A stretch of DNA of 64,000 bases from positions 1-64,000 of the forward strand of contig NAUB01000020.1 in the NCBI GenBank assembly GCA_003676145.1, written 5' to 3'. This DNA comes from a gamma proteobacterium symbiont of Stewartia floridana (GTDB taxonomy: Bacteria > Pseudomonadota > Gammaproteobacteria > Chromatiales > Chromatiaceae). Shown here piece after piece: positions 17,595 to 26,992 of this stretch. Under the pieces are notes generated by a model. That model saw nothing but the letters and a program-made list of their open reading frames with translations, was not told where the DNA came from and ran no database searches. Numbering within the stretch: position 1 is the first letter of the stretch; each line of letters begins with the position of its first letter. A program made the translations under genes and the position numbers.

Positions 17595-18287
17595 CTAAGC
17601 AGCAGACTTCAGGCCACAGTTACGATTCGCCGGAACAGCAACATCCATCAAGCGTGGATTATCCAACTGCAGACCGTTCATCAACTCCACATAGGCCTGT
17701 TTATTCGCTACCTGCAATCTTGGATTGAAGAGCTTCTCTTCCTGGATGGTACTCACTGTCATGCCGTTATAGTCATGCGCCGGATAGACCAGTGTTTTAT
17801 CAGGAAGCCTGAGTAATTTATCGAACAGACTGTCGTATTGATCTGCCGGATCTCCATTCTGAAAATCAGTACGTCCGGTACCACGAATCAACAGCGTATC
17901 TCCGGTAAGCACCCGGTCCGGCAATACAAAACTGTAGGAATCATCTGTATGCCCCGGCGTATAGAGCACATCCAGACGCAGATTGTCCACCTTGAGTTTG
18001 TCACCCTCTTTGAAATGGATCGAGACACATTCAGTATTCGACATCTCGCCCATTGCACTGGCACATCCAGTAGCATGCCTCAGATCGCCAAGACCGGTAA
18101 CATGATCTGCATGGATATGCGTATCGACAGCCAATACCAGTTTCATCTCCATTTCACCGATCGAATGCATGTACTGGTCAACGTTAGACTTCACCGGATC
18201 GATCAGTAACGCTTCACCACCCATGCGCTCAGCAATTAAATAGGTGTATGTGGAAGACTCATGGTCGAAAAATTGACGAAAGATCAT
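17595..18287 (-). CDS. Persulfide dioxygenase (ETHE1/SdoA-like)
   Basis: A 230-residue metallo-beta-lactamase-fold enzyme that oxidises glutathione persulfide to sulfite. The metal ligands are clear: THIHADH (H57, H59, D61, H62), TPGHTDDS, TGDTLLIRGTGRTDFQ and YPAHDY. The GTGRTDFQNGD block is the ETHE1 signature that separates it from glyoxalase II. The ATG at 18287 has AGGAG at the right distance; a GTG three codons upstream does not. It lies 28 bases after the rhodanese gene, giving a sulfide or sulfane-sulfur oxidation unit in the cytoplasm. Confidence 0.9.
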   Translation of the reverse strand: MIFRQFFDHESSTYTYLIAERMGGEALLIDPVKSNVDQYMHSIGEMEMKLVLAVDTHIHADHVTGLGDLRHATGCASAMGEMSNTECVSIHFKEGDKLKVDNLRLDVLYTPGHTDDSYSFVLPDRVLTGDTLLIRGTGRTDFQNGDPADQYDSLFDKLLRLPDKTLVYPAHDYNGMTVSTIQEEKLFNPRLQVANKQAYVELMNGLQLDNPRLMDVAVPANRNCGLKSAA

Positions 18288-18315
18288 CTTGATCACTCCT
18301 ATGTATTAAACCTTA

Positions 18316-18891
18316 TCAAACCAATGCTTTTTCACGGCAATTGATATTTCTGTTCCAAGGCATCATTGCTATCAGTTTGGCCATTCCACACCAACGGGTT
18401 ATCCCGGCCATAATCAAACCTGCTCCGATCAAGGCTCCTGTGAGGAAGAACATCTCATGCAATGTAAATCCAAACACCACCTTCAGGAGAAGTATGCTGC
18501 CTATGACAATCTGTACCTGTCGTTCCAGTGAGATGACTCCGCCACATCGTTTTAAAGGCAGACCTGATTGTTCCCAGCTATCGGTACCACCTTCCACAAG
18601 CACAGGATTCTGATATCCGGAGTCGAGCAACTTATCCACTGCCTGTTCAGCACGAAAACCACCTTTACAGGTAAGGTAGATAGAGGTCTGCTCCGTCTCG
18701 TTTGGCTGACCAACTTCCCGTGCCAGAGATTCTTTACTGATCTCATCAAGCGACAACAGTTTTGCTCCTGGAATATGGCCAGCTCTGTACTCAACAGGTG
18801 TGCGCACATCAAGTAGCTCTATCTTTACCCCCTGATTCTGCTTGGCAAACAGATCTGATGGAGAAATTGTTGGTACGCTGTTTATTGCCAT
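18316..18891 (-). CDS. Rhodanese with C-terminal DUF2892 membrane domain (YgaP-like)
   Basis: A 191-residue protein. The N-terminal rhodanese domain (8-115) has the active-site loop CKGGFR (C75), which takes up sulfane sulfur. Two membrane helices (about 122-143 and 147-166) form a DUF2892 domain, as in E. coli YgaP. GAGGTGG precedes the ATG. With the persulfide dioxygenase it forms the usual persulfide transfer and oxidation pair, often controlled by ArsR-type sulfide sensors, but no regulator gene is adjacent here. Confidence 0.88.
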   Translation of the reverse strand: MAINSVPTISPSDLFAKQNQGVKIELLDVRTPVEYRAGHIPGAKLLSLDEISKESLAREVGQPNETEQTSIYLTCKGGFRAEQAVDKLLDSGYQNPVLVEGGTDSWEQSGLPLKRCGGVISLERQVQIVIGSILLLKVVFGFTLHEMFFLTGALIGAGLIMAGITRWCGMAKLIAMMPWNRNINCREKALV

Positions 18892-19343
18892 TTGATGCCA
18901 CCTCTACTCGATGATTGATCTTGTATTAAATGGTATGGGCAACAACCGCGGATTAAAAATCGATTTCTTTATGCACTATGCTCGAAAATTCCGAGCTTAA
19001 ACCAGTTATAAACAACAGGGTTATTGCTTCACATACGACCTGGGTCACCTCGAGACCAAGCTTAAGCCGCACCAATCGGGCACCGAGATCACACCAGAAA
19101 TCTCACAGGCAAGGAGTCAGCCACAGTTCAAGACGCACCAACTGATATAGGAATGAATTGGATATAAGGGCATCCACGACAGAACTCAAAGATAAAAGTC
19201 CATACAAAAAACCGTTCTTTGAGGGTAGTGGCAACCAGTTGACCCTACCTCACCAGCCAACGCAACAGGTCGCCATCAGCATTGAAACAGACAAATACCC
19301 TACTAAAATTAGACTAACTAAGATAAGAAAAGGGGAGAGGGAC
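18892..19343. other. Divergent intergenic region upstream of sulfide operon and diguanylate cyclase
   Basis: This 452-base stretch separates two divergent genes and must carry both promoters. A 5-base inverted repeat GCTCG-AAAATTC-CGAGC lies near 18980 and might be an operator. The open frame can be extended to a TTG at 19158, but the strong AGGGGAGAGG before 19344 argues that this part is leader sequence. No RNA gene or further element was recognised. Confidence 0.45.
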
Positions 19344-21362
19344 ATGCCGATCCCAGGAGCAACAACAATACCGGAGGTAAAGAGAACCAGCTATGCCGGG
19401 GAAATTCTGCAAATATTCATTCCCATACTGCTTGTGCTCATCTTCATATTGGGTGTTTTTTTCTACCTGGAATATTCAGTCGAAACAGAGCTACTGGCAG
19501 AGCGGGAGAATAATCAGGTCCTGCTCGGCAGTCGAAGTATTACCCGAATCCTGGAAAACATTGCCAAGGATGTACACGTACTTTCCCAATCCACCAATCT
19601 TCAAAACCTGCTCAATGGTCAGGGCCCCCAATCCAAGCGCCAATTGGAGGAGGAGTTTCTCAATTTCGCCCGCAATAAGGCTTCCTTCGATCAGATCCGC
19701 TTTTTGGATACAACAGGCAAAGAGGTTGTACGGGTCAACTATAACCGGGGAAGCGTAGCCGCAGTCAGTGAGGAGAAGTTGCAGAACAAAGGCACGCGCT
19801 ATTACTTTCGCGACACCTTTAAGCTCGATCCTGGCACACTGTTTATCTCACCCTTTGATCTCAATGTGGAGCAGGGGCGCATTGAACAGCCCCTAAAACC
19901 CATGATCCGCGTTGGCACTCCCGTTTTCGATACAAGGGGAGAGAAACGGGGGATAGTACTGGTCAACTATTTTGGCAATGAGTTGGTCGCCTACCTGAAG
20001 AGCGCAATGTCTGGCTCCACGGGTGGCGTGATGCTGCTGAACAGCGATGGTTACTGGCTAAGCGCCCCAAGCCCGGCCGATGAATGGGGTTTTATGTTCA
20101 AGAACGAGCGACGTTTTTCCACGCGCTATCCTGATGTTTGGCAGGAAATGCTGGCGCAGGACAGCAGCCAAAGGACCAGCGAAGCAGGCATCTTCACCTG
20201 GCGCACAGTCTATCCACTAAGCCAGGAAGCCACTTCCAGCACCGGCAGTGTGGATCCCGATGGTGCCAGCGGGGCAGCTGTCGGCAATCAGGAATATTTC
20301 TGGAAGGTGGTCTCTCATGTGCCACAGGAGATCCTCGATAGGGCATCGCTTAAACGCTTGGGCTACGGTCTGGCATTGTTATTGGCATTGTCTCTGCTGG
20401 CCCTTATCGGAAGTGTCTTCATGGCGTCTGCCCGCCTTCAGGAGAAGGCGGCCATCTTGAGTTTGAGAAGGAATGAGCAACGTCTGCGAAGCATCACCTC
20501 TGAATTGGCTGAGGGGCTGATCGTGCTGGATGCCGATGGCAATCTGGTTATGATGAACCGGGAAGCGGAAGAGATATTGGGCTGGCGAGAGAAACACCAC
20601 AAAGGCCTCCCACTGCTGGATCAACTGCTCGAAGCAGACACAGGCAAATCGGGCGCAACCCCAATTGAAGATGCGCTTGATTTGCAAAAAGTCTATCGAG
20701 TGGAGGAAGGTGTGTTCCGCCGCCAGGATGGCAGTTCACTGCCAGTTACCTACACTGCTGCACCAGTCAGCATAGATGATACCCTGCACGGGGTGGTGGT
20801 CTCTTTTCAGGATATAACCGATCGCAAACGGATGCAGGATGAGTTGAAACGCATGGCAACCCACGATGCTCTGACTGGTCTGTGTAACCGTCGCATGACG
20901 GAAGAATTTTTGAAACAAAGCTTCATTCAAGCTCAGCGCTACAAAAAGGAGCTGGCGATTTGTATGCTGGATATCGACCTGTTCAAACAGGTTAATGACT
21001 CCCACGGCCACCAAATTGGTGACCAGGTGTTGCGGGAGGTAAGTCATATCATCAGCAACATGACCCGTGATGTGGACTGTGCAGGACGTTATGGGGGAGA
21101 AGAGTTTATTCTGGTGTTACCTGAAACTCCCGTTGAAGGGGCATTGGCCTTGGCAGAACGAATCCGTAGCCAGGTGGCCCATAACACGGTTATGGAAGAC
21201 GAGCAGGGTAACCCTCTCAAGATCACCATCAGCGCCGGTGTGGCTGGCATTCAGGAGAAGATCCAGGGGCCCGATCAACTGGTATCTCTTGCAGACAGTG
21301 CGCTTTATCATGCAAAGGAATCAGGGCGGAATCGAGTGGAGCAAGCGACCCATCCACTCTGA
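19344..21362 (+). CDS. Membrane diguanylate cyclase with Cache, PAS and GGDEF domains
   Basis: A 672-residue enzyme that makes cyclic di-GMP. Helix 1 (about 21-42) and helix 2 (about 339-360) bracket a periplasmic Cache-like sensor with the family pattern IRFLDTTGKEVVRVNY and a later GGVMLLNSDGYWL. A PAS domain (about 380-495, LIVLDADGNLVMMNREAEEI) is followed by GGDEF (about 505-670). The catalytic motif reads GGEEF near residue 582, the common active variant, after AGRY. The start was set at the ATG with AGGGGAGAGG just upstream. The promoter region is shared with the sulfide operon, but no functional link is shown. Confidence 0.9.
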   Translation: MPIPGATTIPEVKRTSYAGEILQIFIPILLVLIFILGVFFYLEYSVETELLAERENNQVLLGSRSITRILENIAKDVHVLSQSTNLQNLLNGQGPQSKRQLEEEFLNFARNKASFDQIRFLDTTGKEVVRVNYNRGSVAAVSEEKLQNKGTRYYFRDTFKLDPGTLFISPFDLNVEQGRIEQPLKPMIRVGTPVFDTRGEKRGIVLVNYFGNELVAYLKSAMSGSTGGVMLLNSDGYWLSAPSPADEWGFMFKNERRFSTRYPDVWQEMLAQDSSQRTSEAGIFTWRTVYPLSQEATSSTGSVDPDGASGAAVGNQEYFWKVVSHVPQEILDRASLKRLGYGLALLLALSLLALIGSVFMASARLQEKAAILSLRRNEQRLRSITSELAEGLIVLDADGNLVMMNREAEEILGWREKHHKGLPLLDQLLEADTGKSGATPIEDALDLQKVYRVEEGVFRRQDGSSLPVTYTAAPVSIDDTLHGVVVSFQDITDRKRMQDELKRMATHDALTGLCNRRMTEEFLKQSFIQAQRYKKELAICMLDIDLFKQVNDSHGHQIGDQVLREVSHIISNMTRDVDCAGRYGGEEFILVLPETPVEGALALAERIRSQVAHNTVMEDEQGNPLKITISAGVAGIQEKIQGPDQLVSLADSALYHAKESGRNRVEQATHPL

Positions 21363-21683
21363 TGGCAACATTTCACACAGCTCCATTAAAGCGCGTCACT
21401 GATTCCGCTAGCACTCTCAACTTGAATTGCACACCAAAGACACCTAAGTGCTGTAGGTCAGAAGTTAAAAATCGGCTGGTCTTGTTAGACCATCGATCAG
21501 AACCAATTACTACACACGAGTCAGCAGCTGTGCGTCGCGGCTAATTGCAGCAGGCTACGGTGTATCTGATTGTGGCAATGGAAACCAGGAACGGATGACA
21601 ATGTACAAGTTAAGCGGATTGTAAGTTCATGCAAAGGAACAATGCACGAGGAACATCGAGAAGGCTAAGTCTTTGATAAAAAA
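21363..21683. other. Intergenic region between diguanylate cyclase and tRNA-Phe
   Basis: A 321-base gap without a credible gene. A short hairpin TGGTCT-TGTT-AGACCA occurs at 21477-21492, too far from the upstream stop and without a T tract to call a terminator. Confidence 0.4.
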
Positions 21684-21759
21684 TGGTGGCCAGGGACAGA
21701 ATCGAACTGCCGACACGGGGATTTTCAGTCCCCTGCTCTACCGACTGAGCTACCTGGCC
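21684..21759 (-). tRNA. tRNA-Phe (GAA)
   Basis: Read on the minus strand, the 76 bases form a full cloverleaf. It has acceptor GGCCAGG paired with CCTGGCC, D-arm GCTCAGTCGGTAGAGC, anticodon loop CTGAAAATC with anticodon GAA, T-arm GGTTCGATTC-type (here CAGTTCGATTCTG) and an encoded CCA. Confidence 0.97.
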
Positions 21760-21849
21760 TCGGTGAGAGGGCCGTATTAAACCGAGGTTACCGGGCCGAG
21801 TCAAGTTGGATTGCCATTCCGGCACCAGGTTTTCCCATCGGAGGGTTGT

Positions 21850-22119
21850 TCAGGCCTGTGGTTTGTAATCCGGGGGCAGCTCCGATCCTTCGCCGAAAAA
21901 GAACTGCTCCATCTGCTCTTCAAGAAACTTTCTTGCCTTGGGATCCACCGGGCTCAGCCGGTTTTCGTTGATCAGCATAGTCTGATGCCGCAACCACTCC
22001 TGCCAGGCCTGTTTGGAGACATTATCGAAAATCCGCTGGCCCAGGTCGCCCGGATAGGGTTGCCGATCCAGCCCTTCGGCCTCTCGTTTCAATTTGACAC
22101 ACTCTACTGTACGGCTCAT
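21850..22119 (-). CDS. yggX: Iron-sulfur trafficking/oxidative-damage protection protein YggX
   Basis: An 89-residue protein matching YggX from end to end: [28 protein letters not shown] and [16 protein letters not shown]. It protects Fe-S proteins such as MutY from oxidation. It lies 12 bases after mutY, the arrangement seen in E. coli. Confidence 0.93.
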   Translation of the reverse strand: MSRTVECVKLKREAEGLDRQPYPGDLGQRIFDNVSKQAWQEWLRHQTMLINENRLSPVDPKARKFLEEQMEQFFFGEGSELPPDYKPQA

Positions 22120-22131
22120 CTGGCCTCTCCT

Positions 22132-23238
22132 TCATTGTTTTCCGCGATCGGGCTTGGAGTCAATCTGTTGCAGGATCGTCGACACCGGCGCCGCCAGACC
22201 GAGATCCTCGGGTTCCGACAGGTTATACCAAACCAGGGAATTCTCATCCATGACCGCTTTGAGTGGTTTTTCCATTTTCAACACAACCGGGGTGATATCC
22301 AGATGGAAGTGGCTGAATGTGTGTCGGCGGGGAGCCAATAGGCGTAGCTGCTTCACCCGTAACCCCAGATTGGCCTGGCACCAGTGCTCTCCCCGCTGTT
22401 CCACAGGGCACTCGGGCAAACTCCATAACCCGCCCCAAATGCCACTGGGCGGCCGTTTCTGCAGCAACACATTGTCAGCTCCATCCAGAACAACCAGCAG
22501 TTGCGCTGAGCGTTCCGGCTTACTCGTTTTGGGCTTTTTACCAGGATACCGTTCGATCTCGTGCCGCGCTCTGGCGACACAACTGTTCGCCAACGGGCAG
22601 GTTCCGCATAGAGGTTTCGTGCGAACGCAGACCATCGCACCAAGATCCATCATGGCCTGATTGTAATCGGCGCACTGACGCTGGGGAGTCAGTTGCTCAC
22701 TCAACTGCCACAACCTTTTCATCACCGCCGCCTGTCCTGGCCAGCCTTCGACGGCGTAGTGACGGGCCAGTACCCGCTTCACATTGCCGTCCAGTATCGC
22801 TGCGTAGCGTCCGAATCCCAGTGAGCGAATCGCACCGGCAGTGGACCGTCCGATACCGGGCAGGGATTGCAGGCTCTCAATCTCCTCTGGCAACTTGCCC
22901 TGGTATCCGGCCATCACCTGTTGAGCACAGCGGTGCAGATTGCGTGCCCGGGCGTAGTAACCCAGCCCGGACCAGTGGTGCATGACCAGATCCGAATCCG
23001 CCTCAGCCAGGGATTTGAGCTGCGGAAAGGTCTCCATGAAACGATTGAAGTAGTCGATCACCGTGGTGACCTGAGTCTGCTGCAGCATGATCTCTGAGAC
23101 CCATACCCGATAGGGATCCCGGGGGTTCTGCCAGGGGAGGTGTTTACGGCCATGTTGAGCAAACCAGGCGAGAACCTGCTCAACGAATCGGCTGCTTTCC
23201 GTGCTGTCGGGCAGAGCGGCTGGGGGCGTGTTGCTCAA
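22132..23238 (-). CDS. mutY: A/G-specific adenine DNA glycosylase
   Basis: A 368-residue base-excision repair enzyme that removes adenine opposite 8-oxoguanine. Visible features are LPWQ near the start, the catalytic Glu in SEIMLQQTQ, the helix-hairpin-helix LPGIGRSTAGAI with catalytic Asp in ILDGNVKRV, and the 4Fe-4S ligands in C-VRTKPL-C-GT-C-PLANS-C. The C-terminal Nudix-like domain (about 235-355) recognises 8-oxoG. Translation starts with TTG overlapping the asmA stop (TTGA); no other start gives the full N terminus. The gene is coupled to asmA upstream and yggX downstream. Confidence 0.95.
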   Translation of the reverse strand: MSNTPPAALPDSTESSRFVEQVLAWFAQHGRKHLPWQNPRDPYRVWVSEIMLQQTQVTTVIDYFNRFMETFPQLKSLAEADSDLVMHHWSGLGYYARARNLHRCAQQVMAGYQGKLPEEIESLQSLPGIGRSTAGAIRSLGFGRYAAILDGNVKRVLARHYAVEGWPGQAAVMKRLWQLSEQLTPQRQCADYNQAMMDLGAMVCVRTKPLCGTCPLANSCVARARHEIERYPGKKPKTSKPERSAQLLVVLDGADNVLLQKRPPSGIWGGLWSLPECPVEQRGEHWCQANLGLRVKQLRLLAPRRHTFSHFHLDITPVVLKMEKPLKAVMDENSLVWYNLSEPEDLGLAAPVSTILQQIDSKPDRGKQ

Positions 23239-25379
23239 AGCAGGTTTTTCAGCTTGTCCTTCAACTGATCCTGCAACTCTTCGGGCAGCTTCTCTTCCAA
23301 CTCTTCACTGACCTTCTCGTCGATCTTGTCATCGAATTTCTTTTTCAGCTTGGCCTTCTGCTGCTCTTCCAGAATCTTGGAGAGCTGTACCGAGAACTCG
23401 GGATCATTCCAATCGCCTTTGATCTTCACCGGTATTGGAATGCCTTTCAGGTCTTCCAGGGCCTTGCCCCCCTGCCCGGTCGAGGTATTCACGATCACCG
23501 GCCGGATGGTATATTTGAGCCGCTCCTCCAGCAGATAGGCTTTGCCGCTGCCTTCCAGCCGGATATAGGGGGATTTGGCCTGCAGGCGTTGATTGTCGAC
23601 CACCCCGTTGATGATCTTGAGGACACCGGTCAGTTCGGAAAAATCGGTCTGTTCAGGCTCATTGAATACCGGGATCGGCTCACCGCTCAAACGGGCTTTG
23701 GTATCGCGGATCATTTTCGCCAGATTGAATCCCTTCACAGCCCCATCACGAAAGTCGAACGAAACATCCCCATTCAACCAGCGCTTGAGCTCACCGACGG
23801 TCTCCCCTCGGCTGGTCAGGGCCATCTCCAGATCACCACTGCCCAGCAGGGTGTCCTCCCCGGTCAGGTCTTTCAGCAGTGGACCCGACAATATTCTCGA
23901 TATCGACTGATTCAGCTTCAAACGGGGCTCGGCGCCTTTCACATCCAGCTCCATATCCCCCTTCAGCAGGCCATCGTAAAAGCGACCGATCTCATGCTCC
24001 ACGCTGAGCTTGCCATCGCGGCTTCTGAGCTTCACCAGAATCGCCTCGGAGTGGAGATTGTTGACCGTCAGATTATCGATACGGATGGTGCCGTTGAGCT
24101 TCAGCTTTCTTAGCATTTCGGTCGGGAACAGGGGCTCCTCTTTACCCCCTTTCTGTTTCCCCGGACGACCGGCAGGTGGTGGCGTCTGCTCACTGGGTGG
24201 AGGAAGATAGCGATCCAGATTGATGCTGCTTACGTCCAGATTGAACAGATAGGTGGGATCGGCAAAATCGACAATTTCAAATTTGCCCCTCAGGTTGGTC
24301 TGATCCAGGGTCGCCACCAGGTCATCCAGTTGCAGCTGTTCAGGATTGGCGACGAAGCTGGTGGAGAAGTGAAGTTTCTCCAGCACGGTCTCATCGGCTG
24401 TATCCGGCGCAGCCATACCGAACTGTTCCATCCACTCCCTCAGATTGAATTCAGCCAGCCGAAGCTCTCCCTTCATGCTGGGATTGTTATGGATATCGAG
24501 GCCTTCCAGACGGCCAGTGAGTTTGAGGTTGCCCGACACCAGGCTGAGATCCTGGATATCCAGAGTGCCGCTACTCATGCTGAGCGCCACATCCGACTGC
24601 AGAGAAACAGCCACGCCCTTCTCGGGCAAACCCTCACCGCTGACCTCGACATCAAGATCCAGATCATCCATACCGATCGACTGAGTGTCGGGATTTACCA
24701 CCAGTTGGGTGGTCATGGAGAGCTTGCCGTCCATTAACGGCTTTTGGCTGCCGGCCGAGAGGCTGAACTTCAGATCCACCGGCTCACCCGGCGCCACCTC
24801 GCCAGTCTCCAGCTGGATGTTTTCCACGCTGTAGCGCTCACCGGTGGACTGATCGTCCCACACAACACTCGCCTGATTGATATTCAGGCCACCAATGGTG
24901 AAAGCGAGCAAGCCCATGTCTTTGGACTCTCCGCTCTCAGGAGCCGACCCAGGCTTTTTGTCTGTCGCCTTACCACCGGCCATATCCTCCCAGTTGGTGG
25001 TGCCGTTTTTGCTTTTCGCCAGATTCAACCTGGCCCCATCCACCTGAACCGTATCAACCTCCAGCAGCTGTTTGAACAACAGGGGCAGCAGGTTGACACT
25101 TACCGAGGCGTGATTGACCGAAGCGAATTCGGAACCGTTGAAACCAGGTGCATTACTCAAGGTCAGACCGTTCAGTTCCAGTGCCAAGCGGGGAAATACA
25201 GACAGGCCGATATCGCCATTGATGGTCAGATCCCTGCCGGTGGCCCTTTTCACTTCGGCAACGATGCGATCCTTGTGGTCATTGGGATCGACAAACATCG
25301 GTATCAGGATGATGGCAGCGATAACCAGCACCACGACCATCCCGACCAACCAGCCTAACACTTTCAGGGTCTTACCCAT
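23235..25379 (-). CDS. AsmA-family inner-membrane/periplasmic protein
   Basis: A 714-residue protein with one N-terminal anchor helix (about 7-30, LGWLVGMVVVLVIAAIILIP) and a long periplasmic body of beta strands. The AsmA start pattern RATGRDLTINGDIGLSVFPRLALEL-like and the C-terminal AsmA_2 region with FDFRDGAVKGFNLAKMI are present. It ends in a Lys/Glu-rich coil. The family is linked to outer-membrane assembly and phospholipid transport. A Lys/Gly/Pro-rich stretch (about 395-410) is an insert in the middle. It lies between the DUF2007 gene and mutY in one operon. Confidence 0.88.
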   Translation of the reverse strand: MGKTLKVLGWLVGMVVVLVIAAIILIPMFVDPNDHKDRIVAEVKRATGRDLTINGDIGLSVFPRLALELNGLTLSNAPGFNGSEFASVNHASVSVNLLPLLFKQLLEVDTVQVDGARLNLAKSKNGTTNWEDMAGGKATDKKPGSAPESGESKDMGLLAFTIGGLNINQASVVWDDQSTGERYSVENIQLETGEVAPGEPVDLKFSLSAGSQKPLMDGKLSMTTQLVVNPDTQSIGMDDLDLDVEVSGEGLPEKGVAVSLQSDVALSMSSGTLDIQDLSLVSGNLKLTGRLEGLDIHNNPSMKGELRLAEFNLREWMEQFGMAAPDTADETVLEKLHFSTSFVANPEQLQLDDLVATLDQTNLRGKFEIVDFADPTYLFNLDVSSINLDRYLPPPSEQTPPPAGRPGKQKGGKEEPLFPTEMLRKLKLNGTIRIDNLTVNNLHSEAILVKLRSRDGKLSVEHEIGRFYDGLLKGDMELDVKGAEPRLKLNQSISRILSGPLLKDLTGEDTLLGSGDLEMALTSRGETVGELKRWLNGDVSFDFRDGAVKGFNLAKMIRDTKARLSGEPIPVFNEPEQTDFSELTGVLKIINGVVDNQRLQAKSPYIRLEGSGKAYLLEERLKYTIRPVIVNTSTGQGGKALEDLKGIPIPVKIKGDWNDPEFSVQLSKILEEQQKAKLKKKFDDKIDEKVSEELEEKLPEELQDQLKDKLKNLL

Positions 25380-25382
25380 CCT

Positions 25383-25709
25383 CTACTCCTTATTGTTATC
25401 TTTTGGGCCAGGGGTGGAACAATTCCAGCAAATCTCATATCCGCCATCGATCTGTTCACCGCAGGCCGGGCAGCGCCATGCGGCGGCCTTCGGGGCATGC
25501 AGGTTTAAAAACTGCTGTTTCAGTCTCCTGGCCTTGCTCAGGTCCTGGTCTTCCAATAACCAAAGCGTTGGGAATATATTAGCCGGTAGTTCACCCAGTG
25601 CGCCACTGAGGTGATCGTTGAGTATCACTGTTTCGATTCCCTGATCCTGCAGATAATCTTTCAGCATCTGCGCCTCAATCCGGTCCTGCGCCTGAAAAAG
25701 CTCAATCAT
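25383..25709 (-). CDS. DUF2007 domain plus C-terminal zinc ribbon protein
   Basis: A 108-residue protein. The N-terminal DUF2007 signal-transducing-like fold has AQDRIEAQMLKDYLQDQGIE and PTLWLLEDQDLSKARRL. A zinc ribbon follows (CPACGEQ...CWNCS). The ATG at 25709 fits the DUF2007 start; a TTG eight codons upstream is possible. It ends 3 bases before asmA, so it heads the DUF2007-asmA-mutY-yggX operon. Its role is unknown; DUF2007 proteins may bind GlnB-like signals or act as adaptors. Confidence 0.75.
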   Translation of the reverse strand: MIELFQAQDRIEAQMLKDYLQDQGIETVILNDHLSGALGELPANIFPTLWLLEDQDLSKARRLKQQFLNLHAPKAAAWRCPACGEQIDGGYEICWNCSTPGPKDNNKE

Positions 25710-25827
25710 CTTTGCCACATACCAACAGTTCAAGCCCCATGAATCCCGACCTGAGACAGCCCCACAATAACGTTATATTTTTATTTAAAAACATAGCGTT
25801 AATAACCCTTTACCGGTCTACCGGCAA

Positions 25828-26202
25828 TCAGTCGGAGGGCGTCCTGCCCATGGCTTTCCACTCACCGCTCGGCATCTGACAGAAGCGATAGTCCCCACGG
25901 GCGCTGGCCGGCCCAGCCTTATGTTTTATCAACAGGTCGCCGCAGTTCCGCCCGTCGAGCTCCACTCGACGCAACACCGTGTATGAGCCACGATGACCGG
26001 TAGACTCATTATGCCAGTCAAAGGTTTCATCGAGTTTGCCCTGCTCGAGCGCTGTTTTCGCCACCTGTTTGGCCTGACTCCAATCCTCTTTGGTAAAGTA
26101 CTTGACCGGGGTAAACTCCTCCAGGCGCAGTCCCAACGCAGAAGCTGTTGCCGTTAGCGCCATCAAGTTAAGGATAGCGACCAGGTTTTTGATTGTTCTC
26201 AC
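25828..26202 (-). CDS. Secreted protein, 17-kDa-surface-antigen-like C terminus
   Basis: About 124 residues starting at GTG (26202) with a GGGGG ribosome-binding site. A signal peptide (TIKNLVAILNLMALTATASA) is followed by a domain with TFDWHNESTGHRGSYTVLRR, NCGDLL and YRFCQMPSGEWK. This pattern resembles the common RT0821/Lpp0805-type surface protein domain (WRNPDTGNSGSVTP... C...CR-DG-W). Two Cys may form a disulfide. Periplasmic or surface location is expected; its function is unknown. Confidence 0.65.
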   Translation of the reverse strand: MRTIKNLVAILNLMALTATASALGLRLEEFTPVKYFTKEDWSQAKQVAKTALEQGKLDETFDWHNESTGHRGSYTVLRRVELDGRNCGDLLIKHKAGPASARGDYRFCQMPSGEWKAMGRTPSD

Positions 26203-26546
26203 GAGCCCCCCTGCAGTTCCACTTCGTCTCAGGACCAGGCTGGTCCCAGCGGTGTCTTGAATTGATTCAGGTGACAGCCGGATTGAGAGACCAACGGCCG
26301 TCATTTCAGTATTTGTCCAAGAGTCCTGAATAGCTTAAATCATACATGCTATCAAGACATACAAGAGAATATCCTCACTTTGACTGTGTAACATTGTGTA
26401 AATTTAGTGATACATTGGTTCCAATGCATGGGTCTGGCAGCCGGATCAGGATAGAACTGATGAACTATTCAGCACAGTACCACTGCGCCTTGCTGCTCCC
26501 GCATCACCGTTCATTAAGCTGATTGAAACAGTGCAACAAAGAGAAT
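26203..26546. other. Divergent intergenic region, nothing recognised
   Basis: A 344-base gap between two divergent small secreted-protein genes. It is AT-rich around 26330-26420, as expected for promoters, but no consensus pair, repeat or RNA was seen. Confidence 0.4.
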
Positions 26547-26798
26547 ATGAGACACAATTCAACCCGATTGATCCTGTCACTGACACTATTCACCCTACCC
26601 CTCTCCAATGCGATTGCCGAACGGGGTGATTCAGTGATGTTCGAACCCAAAGCACATCCGTTTACCGAGCCACCGCCAGAACAGCAGAGCGAGGCTGAGA
26701 AATGCCAGCAGTTGCAGCAGCAGATCGAAGCGCTGAAGGGCAAACCGCAACGTCGCCACGCAGCGATTGAACGGCACAAAAAGAGCTGTTTGAAATAG
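26547..26798 (+). CDS. Small secreted coiled-coil protein of unknown function
   Basis: An 83-residue protein with a signal peptide (about 1-24, LILSLTLFTLPLSNAIA) and a charged C-terminal half with CQQLQQQIEALKGKPQRRH and a terminal KSCLK. The two Cys flank a likely short coiled coil. The chosen ATG follows AAAGAG. No family is recognised with certainty. Confidence 0.6.
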   Translation: MRHNSTRLILSLTLFTLPLSNAIAERGDSVMFEPKAHPFTEPPPEQQSEAEKCQQLQQQIEALKGKPQRRHAAIERHKKSCLK

Positions 26799-26850
26799 CC
26801 TGTCGCCCGAATAAGCGGGTTGTCAGTGACAGGCCGTTGAGGGGAATGAA

Positions 26851-26924
26851 TGGAGCGGGTGATGGGAATCGAACCCACGTTAGTAGCTTGGGAAGCTACA
26901 GTTCTACCATTGAACTACACCCGC
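26851..26924 (-). tRNA. tRNA-Gly (CCC)
   Basis: On the minus strand the 74 bases fold as a tRNA: acceptor GCGGGTG with CACCCGC, D-arm with GTTCAATGGTAGAAC, anticodon stem GTAGC around the loop TTCCCAA (anticodon CCC, reading GGG), a GGGTTCGATTCCC T-arm and encoded CCA. Confidence 0.95.
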
Positions 26925-26992
26925 TGAGTGGCGCTTACGCGAATCCTACACCAGCCCAGACTCTAATTGCCACCCGCACAGAGCCGCACCAA

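Noticed and set aside
19158-19343. 62-codon N-terminal extension of the diguanylate cyclase from a TTG
   Set aside because: The extension lacks a ribosome-binding site and hydrophobic pattern, whereas AGGGGAGAGG precedes the ATG at 19344.
21477-21492. Hairpin as terminator of the diguanylate cyclase
   Set aside because: It is over 100 bases past the stop and has no T tract.
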